From Pseudomonadota bacterium (GTDB lineage: Bacteria > Pseudomonadota > Gammaproteobacteria > Burkholderiales > Burkholderiaceae_C), in assembly GCA_021819435.1 (NCBI GenBank), contig JAKARB010000003.1:1-64000 (forward strand): a DNA stretch of 64,000 nucleotides, written 5' to 3'. Both the position numbers and the translations under genes were made by a program. Shown here piece after piece: positions 52,309 to 63,724 of this stretch (position 1 is its first letter; every line of letters begins with the position of its first letter). The notes under the pieces are model-generated. The model did no database searches. It was not told where the DNA came from and was given only the letters and a program-made list of their open reading frames with translations.

Positions 52309-52324
52309 TGCCAGATCCGTGCCA
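52309..52324 (-). promoter_or_regulatory. Sigma-54 promoter of the nifB operon
   Basis: On the minus strand TGGCAC-N5-TGGCA has a full -24 and a -12 with one change. It is 110 bases before nifB and about 107 bases from the NifA site. Confidence 0.7.
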
Positions 52325-52430
52325 CCCCTCAAAACGCCTTGAAACCCCGATGAACACGGGTCAAACGGCCTTCGGAGCCGATTTTCGACGTGCGCGTGGT
52401 GGGGTTTGCCACAGCCTTGCGACGACCCGC

Positions 52431-52446
52431 TGTCGAATCCCTGACA
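52431..52446. promoter_or_regulatory. NifA upstream activator sequence (nifB/nifQ spacer)
   Basis: TGTCGAATCCCTGACA is a perfect TGT-N10-ACA lying between the divergent nifB and nifQ promoters. No gene is seen in the rest of this 383-base spacer. Confidence 0.88.
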
Positions 52447-52518
52447 AAGCCGACACGCCCACCGGTGGCCTCATCGCCGTCGCCCATTCCACGTCAACGC
52501 AAATCGGCATGCGAGGCA

Positions 52519-52533
52519 TGGCACACGTCCTGC
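52519..52533 (+). promoter_or_regulatory. Sigma-54 promoter of the short nifQ gene
   Basis: TGGCAC-N5-CTGC fits the RpoN element with one change at -12 and lies 50 bases before the ORF start, 73 bases from the NifA site. Confidence 0.75.
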
Positions 52534-52582
52534 AACACCTCATCACCCAGCGTCGCAACCACCACCCCACAGGGATCACGAC

Positions 52583-52924
52583 ATGGACACCGCCTGCCTC
52601 GATGAAGAGATCGCCGACCTCGCGGCCTTGCTGGGTGAGTTCGCCAGCGAGCACGAGCCGCCACCGCCAGGCCTGATCGAACACATGGCGCAAGCGGCCA
52701 TGCAGCCCAACCACCTGTGGGAAGACCTGGGCCTGGCCAGCCGCGACGAACTCCAGTCGCTGATGCAGCGGCACTTCCCGCGCCTGAAGGCGCTCAACCA
52801 CGCCAACATGCGCTGGAAGAAGTTCCTCTACCGCCTGCTGTGCGAACGCGCGCAGGTGCTCATCTGCAAGTCACCGCATTGCGAGACCTGTGACGACCAG
52901 GCGCTGTGCTTCGGCCCTGAATGA
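52583..52924 (+). CDS. nifQ: NifQ-like protein, short form
   Basis: This 113-residue protein ends in NMRWKKFLYRLLCERAQVLI followed by C-X4-C-X2-C-X5-C (CKSPHCETCDDQALC), the cysteine motif of NifQ that holds the Mo-Fe-S cluster donated to FeMo-co. Typical NifQ is about 165-190 residues; the N-terminal half is shorter here. It is divergent from nifB behind a sigma-54 promoter and convergent with nifA. Confidence 0.8.
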   Translation: MDTACLDEEIADLAALLGEFASEHEPPPPGLIEHMAQAAMQPNHLWEDLGLASRDELQSLMQRHFPRLKALNHANMRWKKFLYRLLCERAQVLICKSPHCETCDDQALCFGPE

Positions 52925-52950
52925 GGAGGCCAATGCAACCCTTTTGACCC

Positions 52951-54600
<1,650 letters not shown>

Positions 54601-54744
54601 GGATCGGTCCTCGCGTGGCGGTTGGGTTCGCACCACCCACCCACGGCGCCCCGATTTGCGGCGACTTTTGATCGACGCTGGTGCACGCGGGCCATGCCTG
54701 GCGGTGTCCAGGCAGGCTGCGTGCAAGCTCCACGCCTGCGAAGA

Positions 54745-54758
54745 TTGATCTGGATCAA
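54745..54758. promoter_or_regulatory. FNR/Anr box upstream of nifA
   Basis: TTGATCTGGATCAA is a perfect TTGAT-N4-ATCAA. It is centred 151 bases before the nifA start and 16 bases before the cysB stop. At -41.5 it would put a start point near 54710, inside the nifA leader. Confidence 0.75.
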
Positions 54759-54767
54759 GCGGGCCGC

Positions 54768-55714
54768 TCAAGCCCCATCCAAGCCCTCTTCTGCGGTGAC
54801 CTTGGCGATCGCCTGCTCGACGACGTCGCGCGTCAGCGGCGAGGCGAAGGTCTCGATGAAGCCGTAGACATAGCCGCGCAAGAAAGCGCCGCGCCGGAAG
54901 GCCAGCCGCGTCATGTTGACGCTGAAGAGGTGGCCGGCGTCGAGCGCACGCAGGTTGCGGTCACGGTCTTCGTCGAAGGCGATGGAGGCCACCACGCCCA
55001 CGCCCATGCCCAGCTCCACATAGGTCTTGATCACGTCGGCGTCCATGGCCGAGAGCACGATGCTGGGCTGCAGTCCCTCGCGCGCGAAGGCCTCGTCGAT
55101 GTGCGAGCGGCCGGTGAAGCCGCCGTCGTACGTGATCAGCGGGAACTTGGCCAGGCGCTCCAGCGTCAGCGGCTGGCCGTCGAGCAGCGGGTGGTTGGGC
55201 GGCACGACCACGCTGTGCGTCCAGGTGTAGCAAGGCAGCGTGACGAGTTGCGGGTACTGGTCGAGCGCCTCCGTGGCGATGCCGATGTCGGCCTCGCCAT
55301 CAATCAGCATCTGCGCCACCTGGCGGGGCGAGCCCTGGTGCAGGCTCAGCGTGACCTTCGGGAAGCGCAGGCGGAAGTCACGCACGGCCGAGGGCAGCGC
55401 GTAGCGTGCCTGCGAGTGGGTGGCCGCCAGCGAGAGCGGGCCCGTGTCGTGCGAGGCGCAGTCGCGCGCGGCCTGGCGCAGGTTCTCCGCCTCGCGCAAC
55501 AAGCGCTCGATGACCGGCAGCAGTTGTTGGCCTGAAGGCGTCAGCCCCGTGAGGCGCTTGCCTGCGCGTTGGAACAGCTCCACGCCGAGTTCGTCTTCGA
55601 GCTCGCGGATCTGGCGGCTCACACCCGGCTGGGAGGTGTGCAACGCGTTGGCGACCTCGGTCAGGTTGTAGCCACGGCGCGCCGCTTCGCGCACGGAGCG
55701 CAACTGCTGAAAAT

Positions 55715-55718
<4 letters not shown>
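54768..55718 (-). CDS. cysB: CysB-type LysR regulator
   Basis: The 316-residue LysR-family protein reads [20 protein letters not shown] at the helix-turn-helix and has the CysB effector domain with [16 protein letters not shown]. CysB activates cysteine and sulfate-uptake genes using N-acetylserine. It is the last gene of the sulfate operon, overlapping the cysA stop by 4 bases. Confidence 0.88.
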
Positions 55719-56760
<1,042 letters not shown>

Positions 56761-56764
<4 letters not shown>

Positions 56765-57687
56765 GCGGTGGCTCCGGATGCCTGTGCGGCCTGCGCCAGT
56801 TGCTGCTGGACGCGGCGTTCGACGATGTATTTCAGCACCAGCGTGACCAGCGCCAGGCTGGCCAGCAGCGACGCCACGGCGAAGGACGCGGCGAACTGGT
56901 ACTCGTTGTAGAGGATCTCGATGTGCAGGGGCAGCGTGTTGGTCTGCCCACGGATGTGGCCCGACACCACCGAGACGGCGCCGAACTCGCCCATGGCGCG
57001 GGCGTTGCACAAGATCACGCCATACAGCAGGCCCCACTTCACATTGGGCAGGGTCACCTTCCAGAAGGTCTGCCAACCCGAGGCGCCCAGCACGCGGGCA
57101 GCTTCTTCCTGCTCCTGGCCCTGGGCCTGCATCAGCGGGATCAGCTCGCGCGCCACGAAGGGGAAGGTCACGAAGATGGTGGCCAGCACGATGCCCGGCA
57201 CCGCGAAGATGACCTTGAGGTCGTGCGCCATCAGCCACTCGCCGAACCAGCCTTGCAGCCCGAAGACCAGCACGTAGATCAGGCCCGCGATCACCGGCGA
57301 GACAGAGAACGGCAGGTCGATCAGCGTGAGCAGCACGCTCTTGCCTCGGAAGTCGAACTTGGCGATGGCCCAGGCAGCCGCCACCCCGAAGACCAGGTTC
57401 AAGGGCACGGCGATGACGGCGGCCGTCAGCGTCAACCAGATGGCGGAGACGGCGTCCGGGTCCGTGATGGCCGCCAAGTAGACGTCCCAGCCCTTCTTGA
57501 AGGCCTCGAAGAACACGGTGACCAACGGCACGAACAAGAACAGCGACAGGAAGACCAGCGCCACGGCGATGAGCAGGCGCCGCACCCAAGCGGGCTCGGT
57601 CGTGGCCCGGGCCACGTCGGGCGGTGCGATGCCGTGCGCTGCGGGCGCCCCGCCCGTCGGGCTCACCGGTTGAGAAACAGCATTCAT
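56761..57687 (-). CDS. cysW: Sulfate ABC transporter permease CysW
   Basis: The 308-residue permease has six helices and the [20 protein letters not shown] coupling loop. A ~35-residue Pro/Ala-rich lead precedes the first helix. It pairs with CysT and follows it by 19 bases. Confidence 0.95.
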
Positions 57688-57706
57688 GGGATGAACTCCG
57701 AAGGGG

Positions 57707-58549
57707 TCACTTGCCCTGGCGCTTGCGCGTCCAGGCTTGCAGGGCGTTGATGGCCAGCAGCAGGATGAAGGACATCACCAGCATGACCACGGCGATGGCG
57801 GTGGCGCCCGCGTAGTCGTATTGCTCCAGCTTGGTGATGATGAGCAGCGGCGTGATCTCCGAGATCATCGGCATGTTGCCCGCGATGAAGATGATCGAAC
57901 CGTACTCGCCCAAGGCCCGGGCGAAAGCCAGGGCGAAGCCCGTCAGCAGCGCCGGCATCAGGATCGGGAAGATCACCTTGGTGAAGCTCTGCCAGCGGCT
58001 CGCACCCAGCGTGGCGGCGGCCTCTTCCAGCTCGGAAGCCAGGTCTTCCAAGATGGGCTGCACCGTGCGCACCACGAAGGGCAGGCCGATGAAGGTCATT
58101 GCCACGAAAATGCCCACGGGCGTGAACGCCACCTTGACGCCCAGCGGCTCCAGCCACTGGCCGATCCAGCCATTGCTGGCGTAGAGGCCCGTCAACGTGA
58201 TGCCGGCCACGGCGGTGGGCAGGGCGAAGGGCAGGTCCACCAAGGCGTCCACCACGCGCCGGCCGATGAAGTCGTAGCGCACCAGCACCCAGGCCACCAG
58301 CAGACCGAAGAAGGCATTGACCAGCGCGGCCAGCAGCGAAGCGCCGAAGGTCAACTTGTACGAGGCCACCACGCGCGGCGAGGTCACCGTCTCGACGAAG
58401 GCCGGCCAGGTCAGCTCCGTGGTGCGCAGGAAGGCCGCGCCCAGCGGGATCAGCACGATCAGGCAGAGGTACAGCAGCGTCAGGCCCAGGGCCAGGTCGA
58501 AGCCGGGCAGCACGCTGTGCCGCCGCAGCAGGGTTTTGGATAAAAACAT
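57707..58549 (-). CDS. cysT: Sulfate ABC transporter permease CysT (CysU)
   Basis: The 280-residue permease has the EAA-type loop [20 protein letters not shown] and [20 protein letters not shown]. It is downstream of the binding protein by 23 bases. Confidence 0.95.
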   Translation of the reverse strand: MFLSKTLLRRHSVLPGFDLALGLTLLYLCLIVLIPLGAAFLRTTELTWPAFVETVTSPRVVASYKLTFGASLLAALVNAFFGLLVAWVLVRYDFIGRRVVDALVDLPFALPTAVAGITLTGLYASNGWIGQWLEPLGVKVAFTPVGIFVAMTFIGLPFVVRTVQPILEDLASELEEAAATLGASRWQSFTKVIFPILMPALLTGFALAFARALGEYGSIIFIAGNMPMISEITPLLIITKLEQYDYAGATAIAVVMLVMSFILLLAINALQAWTRKRQGK

Positions 58550-58572
58550 GTCAGGGTCTTCTCAGGCAGGCA

Positions 58573-59589
58573 TCACTTGCGGCCGGCCGCGGTGATCTGG
58601 TCGTAGATGCCGCCATCGCGGAAATGCTCGGCCTGCACCTTGCCCCAGCCGCCGAACACCTCGTCGACGGTGAAGGTGGGCACGCCGATGAACTTGGCCT
58701 GGTATTGCTTGAGCAAGGCCGGCGAGCGCGGACGCAGGTTGTGCTTGACGGCGATGGCCTGGCCCTCATCCGAATAGAGGTACTTCAGGTAGGCCTCGGC
58801 CTGCTTGCGCGTGCCCTTCTTGTCGACCACCTTGTCGACCACGCTGACCGGGTTCTCGGCCAGGATCGTGGTCTTGGGGTAGACGACCTGGTAGTCGCCC
58901 TTGAACTCGTTCTGGATCAGCGGCACCTCGCTTTCGAAGGTGACCAGGGCGTCGCCGATGTTGCGCTGGGCGAAGGTGGTGGTGGCCGCGCGGCCGCCGC
59001 CGTCGAACACGGGCACGTTGGCGAAGATCTTCTGCACCAGGGCACGGGCCTGCTCGGGCTTGCCGCCGGACTTGATGACCGAGCCCCAGGCGGCCAGGTA
59101 GGAATAGCGGCCATTGCCCGAGGTCTTGGGGTTGGGGATGACCACGGAGACACCGGGGCGGGCCAGGTCGGCCCAGTCCTTGATCTGCTTGGGGTTGTCT
59201 TTGCGCACAAGGATCACCGTGACCGACGTGGTGGGCGCGCTGTTGTCGGGCAAGCGTTTGGCCCAGTCCTTGGGCACCAGCCCACCGCGCTCGGCCAGGA
59301 TGTCGATGTCACTGGCCTGGTTCATGGTGATCACGTCGGCCGCCAGGCCCGCCACCACGCTGCCGGCCTGCTTGCTGGAGCCGCCGTGCGATTGGTTGAG
59401 CGTCAGGGTCTCGCCGGTGGTCTGCTTCCAGTAGCGGGCGAAAGCCTGGTTGTAGTCCTTGTAGAACTCGCGCGTGACGTCGTAGCTGACGTTGAGCAGG
59501 GTCGCGTCGGCGTGCGCCGGCAGGCTGGCAAGGCCCAGTCCCGAGGCGGACAGGACGAGGAAGGTGGCTTTCAGGACAAGGCGGCGCAT
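58573..59589 (-). CDS. sbp: Periplasmic sulfate-binding protein (Sbp/CysP)
   Basis: This 338-residue protein has a signal peptide (LKATFLVLSASGLGLASLPA, cut before DATLLNVSYD) and the sulfate-binding motif LTLNQSHGGSSKQAGSVVAG. It delivers sulfate to CysTWA and is the first gene of the uptake operon. The 321-base gap to the next gene holds both divergent promoters; I see no certain CysB site in it. Confidence 0.93.
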   Translation of the reverse strand: MRRLVLKATFLVLSASGLGLASLPAHADATLLNVSYDVTREFYKDYNQAFARYWKQTTGETLTLNQSHGGSSKQAGSVVAGLAADVITMNQASDIDILAERGGLVPKDWAKRLPDNSAPTTSVTVILVRKDNPKQIKDWADLARPGVSVVIPNPKTSGNGRYSYLAAWGSVIKSGGKPEQARALVQKIFANVPVFDGGGRAATTTFAQRNIGDALVTFESEVPLIQNEFKGDYQVVYPKTTILAENPVSVVDKVVDKKGTRKQAEAYLKYLYSDEGQAIAVKHNLRPRSPALLKQYQAKFIGVPTFTVDEVFGGWGKVQAEHFRDGGIYDQITAAGRK

Positions 59590-59910
59590 TCAGGGCTCCA
59601 TCTGCGGAATGGTTGGGATGCTATGCAAACGGCGTCTTTGGCAGAAGCGACGATTGCTCAGCTTCTTATGCGGAAAAAGCGCAAGCGCAGGCCCTCAACC
59701 CAAGGTTGCCGACATTCCACATCGCGGAGGGGATTCTGTCAAAGCAGCGAATTTCAAAGCCCTCGCGCGACCGCGGCAGTTCCTCATGCAATCTGCGCAT
59801 GAGCTCATGCACCCAGCAGATATGTCATGAGCCGGGCAGCGCTCCGCATTGGACACCCCGCTGCTGCAACAGCACATTGGTGCCCCTGCCGTCAGCCCAT
59901 CTGCATCGCC

Positions 59911-60831
59911 ATGAACTTCCCACTCAAGCAAGTGCACGACGAAACCACCCGCTGGAACCTCGCCTCCGTGGTGAGCGCCCTGCGCGACTCCCGTGAGCGT
60001 GCCCACCGGGTTCGGCACATGGGGCACGTGCGGGAGCTGCCATACCGCGAAGTCATCGCCGACGTGATGCAAGGCCTCTCAGCCGCCTTGTTCCCGACGC
60101 ACTACGGCCGCCCCGACCTCAACGACGAGAACATCGACTTCTTCGTTGGGCACACCCTGGCCGACACGCTGGACAAGCTCGCCGATCAGGTCCGCCGCGC
60201 CCTGCTGTTCAGCCGATCGACCGAGCTGCCCCACCCGGAAGACCTGCAAGAGCAGGCGCATCGCATCGTGCGAGCCCTCGCCGAAGACCTGCCCACCATC
60301 CGGGGGCTGCTCTACAGCGACTTGCAGGCCGCCTGGCAAGGCGACCCAGCCGCCACCGGGGTCTCGGAACTCCTGCTGTGCTACCCGGGCATCACCGCCG
60401 TCATCCACCACCGCATCGCGCATGCGCTGTTCAAGCTCGGCGCCCCCATGGTGGCTCGGCTCATCGCCGACATCGCCCACGCCCGCACCGGCATCGACAT
60501 CCATCCTGGCGCACAGATCGGCGAAGGCTTTTTCATCGACCACGGCACAGGCGTCGTGATCGGCGAGACCTGCGTGATCGGCCGCAACGTGCGGCTCTAC
60601 CAAGCCGTGACGCTGGGCGCCAAGCGCTTCCCGACCGACGACAACGGACACCTCATCAAAGGCCAGCCGCGCCACCCCATCGTCGAAGACGACGTGGTCA
60701 TCTACGCGGGCGCCACCGTGCTGGGCCGCATCACGATCGGGCGCGGCTCGACCATCGGCGGCAACGTGTGGCTGACCCACAGCGTGCCCGCCGGCAGCAA
60801 CGTCACCCAGGCCCTCAGCCAGCACAGCTGA
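59911..60831 (+). CDS. Serine O-acetyltransferase, EpsC type
   Basis: The 306-residue enzyme has a long helical N-terminus and a left-handed beta helix (TGIDIHPGAQIGEGFFIDHG; GVVIGETCVIGRNVRLYQAV). It makes O-acetylserine. It is first in the encapsulin operon, 37 bases before the shell gene; this gene order is common for family 2A encapsulins. The start MNFPLKQVHDETTR is preferred over a longer frame. Confidence 0.88.
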   Translation: MNFPLKQVHDETTRWNLASVVSALRDSRERAHRVRHMGHVRELPYREVIADVMQGLSAALFPTHYGRPDLNDENIDFFVGHTLADTLDKLADQVRRALLFSRSTELPHPEDLQEQAHRIVRALAEDLPTIRGLLYSDLQAAWQGDPAATGVSELLLCYPGITAVIHHRIAHALFKLGAPMVARLIADIAHARTGIDIHPGAQIGEGFFIDHGTGVVIGETCVIGRNVRLYQAVTLGAKRFPTDDNGHLIKGQPRHPIVEDDVVIYAGATVLGRITIGRGSTIGGNVWLTHSVPAGSNVTQALSQHS

Positions 60832-60868
60832 GGCCTCTCCTTTCCACCTCAACCCGGAGATCAGGCCC

Positions 60869-61786
60869 ATGGCCAACAACCACGAAAACAGCACCGCCCT
60901 TGGCGACATCGCCGCGCGGCAACTTGCCATCGCCACCCGCACCGTGCCGCAGATGGGCACGATCACGCCGCGCTGGCTGACCCACCTGCTGCAATGGGTG
61001 CCGGTCGAGGCTGGCATCTACCGCGTCAACAAGGTCAAGGACGCATCCAGCGTGACGGTGGACTGCTCCGGCCGCGACGAGCGCGAGCTGCCGCAGACTT
61101 TTGTCGACTACATCGAGAACCCGCGCGAGTACCTGTTGTCGGCCGTGAACACGGTGCTGGACGTGCACACCCGCGTGTCGGACCTCTACTCCAAGCCCTA
61201 CAACCAGATCGCCGAGCAGCTGCGCCTGACCATCGAGACCATCAAGGAACGGCAAGAGAGCGAGCTCATCAACAACAAGGAATACGGACTGCTGAGCAAC
61301 GTGGCGCCCAGCCAGACGCTGAAGACGCGCAAGGGCCCGCCCACGCCCGACGACCTCGACGAACTGCTGACCAAGGTGTGGAAGGAGCCCGGCTTCTTCC
61401 TGGCTCACCCGCTGGCCATCGCCGCCTTCGGCCGCGAGTGCACCCGCCGTGGCGTGCCGCCGCCCACCGTGTCGCTGTTCGGCTCGCAATTCATCACCTG
61501 GCGCGGTGTGCCGCTGATCCCGTCGGACAAGGTGGTGATCGAAGGCAACAAGTCGAAGATCCTGCTGATCCGCACGGGTGAGAGCCGCCAGGGCGTGGTG
61601 GGCCTGTACCAGCCCGATCTGCCGGGTGCGCAGAGCCCCGGTCTGGCCGTTCGCTTCATGGGCATCAACCACAAGGCGATCGCCTCTTACCTGGTCTCGC
61701 TGTACTGCTCGCTGGCCGTTCTGACGGACGACGCCATCGCCGTGCTCGAAGACGTGGTGATCGACAACTACCATGAGTACCAGTGA
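60869..61786 (+). CDS. Family 2A encapsulin shell protein (SrpI-like)
   Basis: The 305-residue HK97-fold shell protein begins MANNHENSTALGDIAARQLA and contains PRWLTHLLQWVPVEAGIYRV, LSLYSKPYNQIAEQLRLTIE-type and LAIAAFGRECTRRGVPPPTV segments of family 2A encapsulins (SrpI/EncA-like). It assembles a small protein compartment. It overlaps the cargo gene by 14 bases, which ensures matched expression. Confidence 0.9.
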   Translation: MANNHENSTALGDIAARQLAIATRTVPQMGTITPRWLTHLLQWVPVEAGIYRVNKVKDASSVTVDCSGRDERELPQTFVDYIENPREYLLSAVNTVLDVHTRVSDLYSKPYNQIAEQLRLTIETIKERQESELINNKEYGLLSNVAPSQTLKTRKGPPTPDDLDELLTKVWKEPGFFLAHPLAIAAFGRECTRRGVPPPTVSLFGSQFITWRGVPLIPSDKVVIEGNKSKILLIRTGESRQGVVGLYQPDLPGAQSPGLAVRFMGINHKAIASYLVSLYCSLAVLTDDAIAVLEDVVIDNYHEYQ

Positions 61787-63623
61787 ACTCAGCGAGCTGG
61801 GCATCCCTGACGCGGCGGCGCTTGCCCAGTTGGCCAACCAATTCTTTTCGGCCTTGCCGGGCCAGGCGAGCGGCCCTGCAACGCCTGCCGCCCACCAGGG
61901 CTTGCCCGCCGGCTTGACCCACCTGGGCTCGGGCTCGCATTCGGAGGCGGGCGCCAGCAGCCACCCCTTTGCCGTGCAAAACGTGCCCGCCAGCCGAGCG
62001 GCCACTGGCGCGCATTCGGGCTCGCTGCCAGGTGCCCCCGCGTACGAAGACGTGCCTTCGCTGCCTGTCGTCGCACCGCCGGGTCAGGTGCCCGCATCGT
62101 TCTCGGGCGACCTGCCGCTGGATGCGCACAACCCTGCTGCGGTCACGCAGGGCCTGCAACCCCAGTTGACACTCAACCCGCTCGACTGGGGCTTGCCCAG
62201 CGACCAGGACCTGAGCGAGCTGCTGAGCCTGCGCTCGCCCACGCGCACCCCGCAGGACGCCGCCGGCATCGGCCAGGCGCCGTCGTTCTACTTCCTGACC
62301 CAGGGTTTCGCCGGCCTGGCGGGCCACTCGCCCGGCTTGCAGGTGCCCGGTCAGGCAGCCCGGCCGCTGTCGCCCCAGGCCAATGGCTTCAACCCGGGCG
62401 TCGATGTCAACCTCGTGCGCCGCGACTTCCCCGTGCTGCGCGAGCACGTCAACGGCAAACCGCTGATCTGGCTGGACAACGCCGCCACGACGCACAAGCC
62501 GCAGTCGGTGATCGACCGCATCGCGTACTTCTACGCACACGAGAACTCGAACATCCACCGCGCAGCGCACGAGCTGGCCGCGCGCGCCACGGATGCCTAC
62601 GAGGCAGCGCGCGAGAAGGTGCGGGGCTTCATCAACGCGCGCTCGGTCAACGAGATCGTGTTCGTGCGTGGCACCACCGAGGCCATCAACCTGGTGGCCA
62701 AGAGCTGGGGCGAAGCGAACCTGCGCGAGGGCGATGAGATCGTGGTGAGCCACCTGGAGCACCACGCCAACATCGTGCCCTGGCAGCAGTTGTGCGCCCG
62801 CACGGGCGCGAAGCTGCGCGTGATCCCGGTGGACGACGACGGCCAGGTGCTGCTCGATGAGTACGCGAAGCTGCTGGGTCCGCGCACCAAGCTCGTGTCC
62901 TTCACGCAGGTGTCGAACGCGCTGGGCACGGTCACGCCCGCCAGGCAGATGGTGGCCATGGCCCACAGCGCTGGCGCCAAGGTGCTGGTCGATGGCGCGC
63001 AGTCGGTTTCGCACATGCGCGCCGACGTGCTCGATCTGGACTGCGACTGGTTCGTCTTCTCGGGCCACAAGGTGTTCGCGCCCACGGGCATCGGCGTGCT
63101 CTACGGCAAGGAGGCCTTGCTCAACGACACCCCGCCCTGGCAAGGCGGCGGCAACATGATCAAGGACGTGACCTTCGAGCACACGCAGTACCACGATGCC
63201 CCGGGCCGCTTCGAAGCCGGCACGGGCAACATCGCGGACGCGGTGGGGCTGGGCGCGGCCATCGATTACGTGCAGAAGCTGGGCATCGAGAACATCGGCG
63301 CCTACGAGCACCAGTTGCTGCTGTACGCGACGCGCCTGCTCAAGGACGTGCCGGGCCTCAAACTCATCGGCACGGCCCCTGACAAGGCCGCGGTGCTGTC
63401 CTTCACGCTGGAGGGCTACCAGACCGAAGAGGTCGGCCGAGCCCTCAACGAAGAAGGCATCGCCGTGCGATCGGGCCACCACTGCGCGCAGCCCATCCTG
63501 CGCCGCTTCGGGCTGGAGGCCACGGTTCGTCCGTCGCTGGCGTTCTACAACACCTGCGGCGAGATCGACACGCTGGTGGGCGTGCTGCATCGCCTGTCGG
63601 GCGGCCGTCGGCATCGGCGTTGA
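61773..63623 (+). CDS. Encapsulated cysteine desulfurase (SufS-like, with N-terminal cargo domain)
   Basis: This 616-residue protein has a SufS-type catalytic domain from about residue 210 (PVLREHVNGKPLIWLDNAAT; PLP lysine in FSGHKVFAPTG; active cysteine in AVRSGHHCAQPIL). The first ~205 residues are Pro/Ala/Gly/Ser-rich and disordered, with short conserved-looking patches (LNPLDWGLPSDQDLSELL and APSFYFLTQG). That layout is the cargo-loading region known for family 2A encapsulin desulfurases. It releases sulfur from cysteine inside the shell. Confidence 0.92.
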   Translation: MSTSELSELGIPDAAALAQLANQFFSALPGQASGPATPAAHQGLPAGLTHLGSGSHSEAGASSHPFAVQNVPASRAATGAHSGSLPGAPAYEDVPSLPVVAPPGQVPASFSGDLPLDAHNPAAVTQGLQPQLTLNPLDWGLPSDQDLSELLSLRSPTRTPQDAAGIGQAPSFYFLTQGFAGLAGHSPGLQVPGQAARPLSPQANGFNPGVDVNLVRRDFPVLREHVNGKPLIWLDNAATTHKPQSVIDRIAYFYAHENSNIHRAAHELAARATDAYEAAREKVRGFINARSVNEIVFVRGTTEAINLVAKSWGEANLREGDEIVVSHLEHHANIVPWQQLCARTGAKLRVIPVDDDGQVLLDEYAKLLGPRTKLVSFTQVSNALGTVTPARQMVAMAHSAGAKVLVDGAQSVSHMRADVLDLDCDWFVFSGHKVFAPTGIGVLYGKEALLNDTPPWQGGGNMIKDVTFEHTQYHDAPGRFEAGTGNIADAVGLGAAIDYVQKLGIENIGAYEHQLLLYATRLLKDVPGLKLIGTAPDKAAVLSFTLEGYQTEEVGRALNEEGIAVRSGHHCAQPILRRFGLEATVRPSLAFYNTCGEIDTLVGVLHRLSGGRRHRR

Positions 63624-63632
63624 CAGCCCATC

Positions 63633-63664
63633 GCCATTTCCGCATGAACGCATGCGGAAATGGC
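63633..63664 (+). terminator. Strong hairpin after the encapsulin operon
   Basis: GCCATTTCCGCATG (63633-63646) pairs perfectly with CATGCGGAAATGGC (63651-63664). There is no clear U run, so termination may be factor-assisted. Confidence 0.65.
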
Positions 63665-63724
63665 GCTTCACAAGCCGGCAGCGGCTGGTGAGACTGACCG
63701 TTCATCCAAAAACGCAGTCACACC

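Noticed and set aside
59590..59910. CysB binding site between sbp and the encapsulin operon
   Set aside because: CysB sites are too loose to call by eye; nothing there is clearly better than chance.
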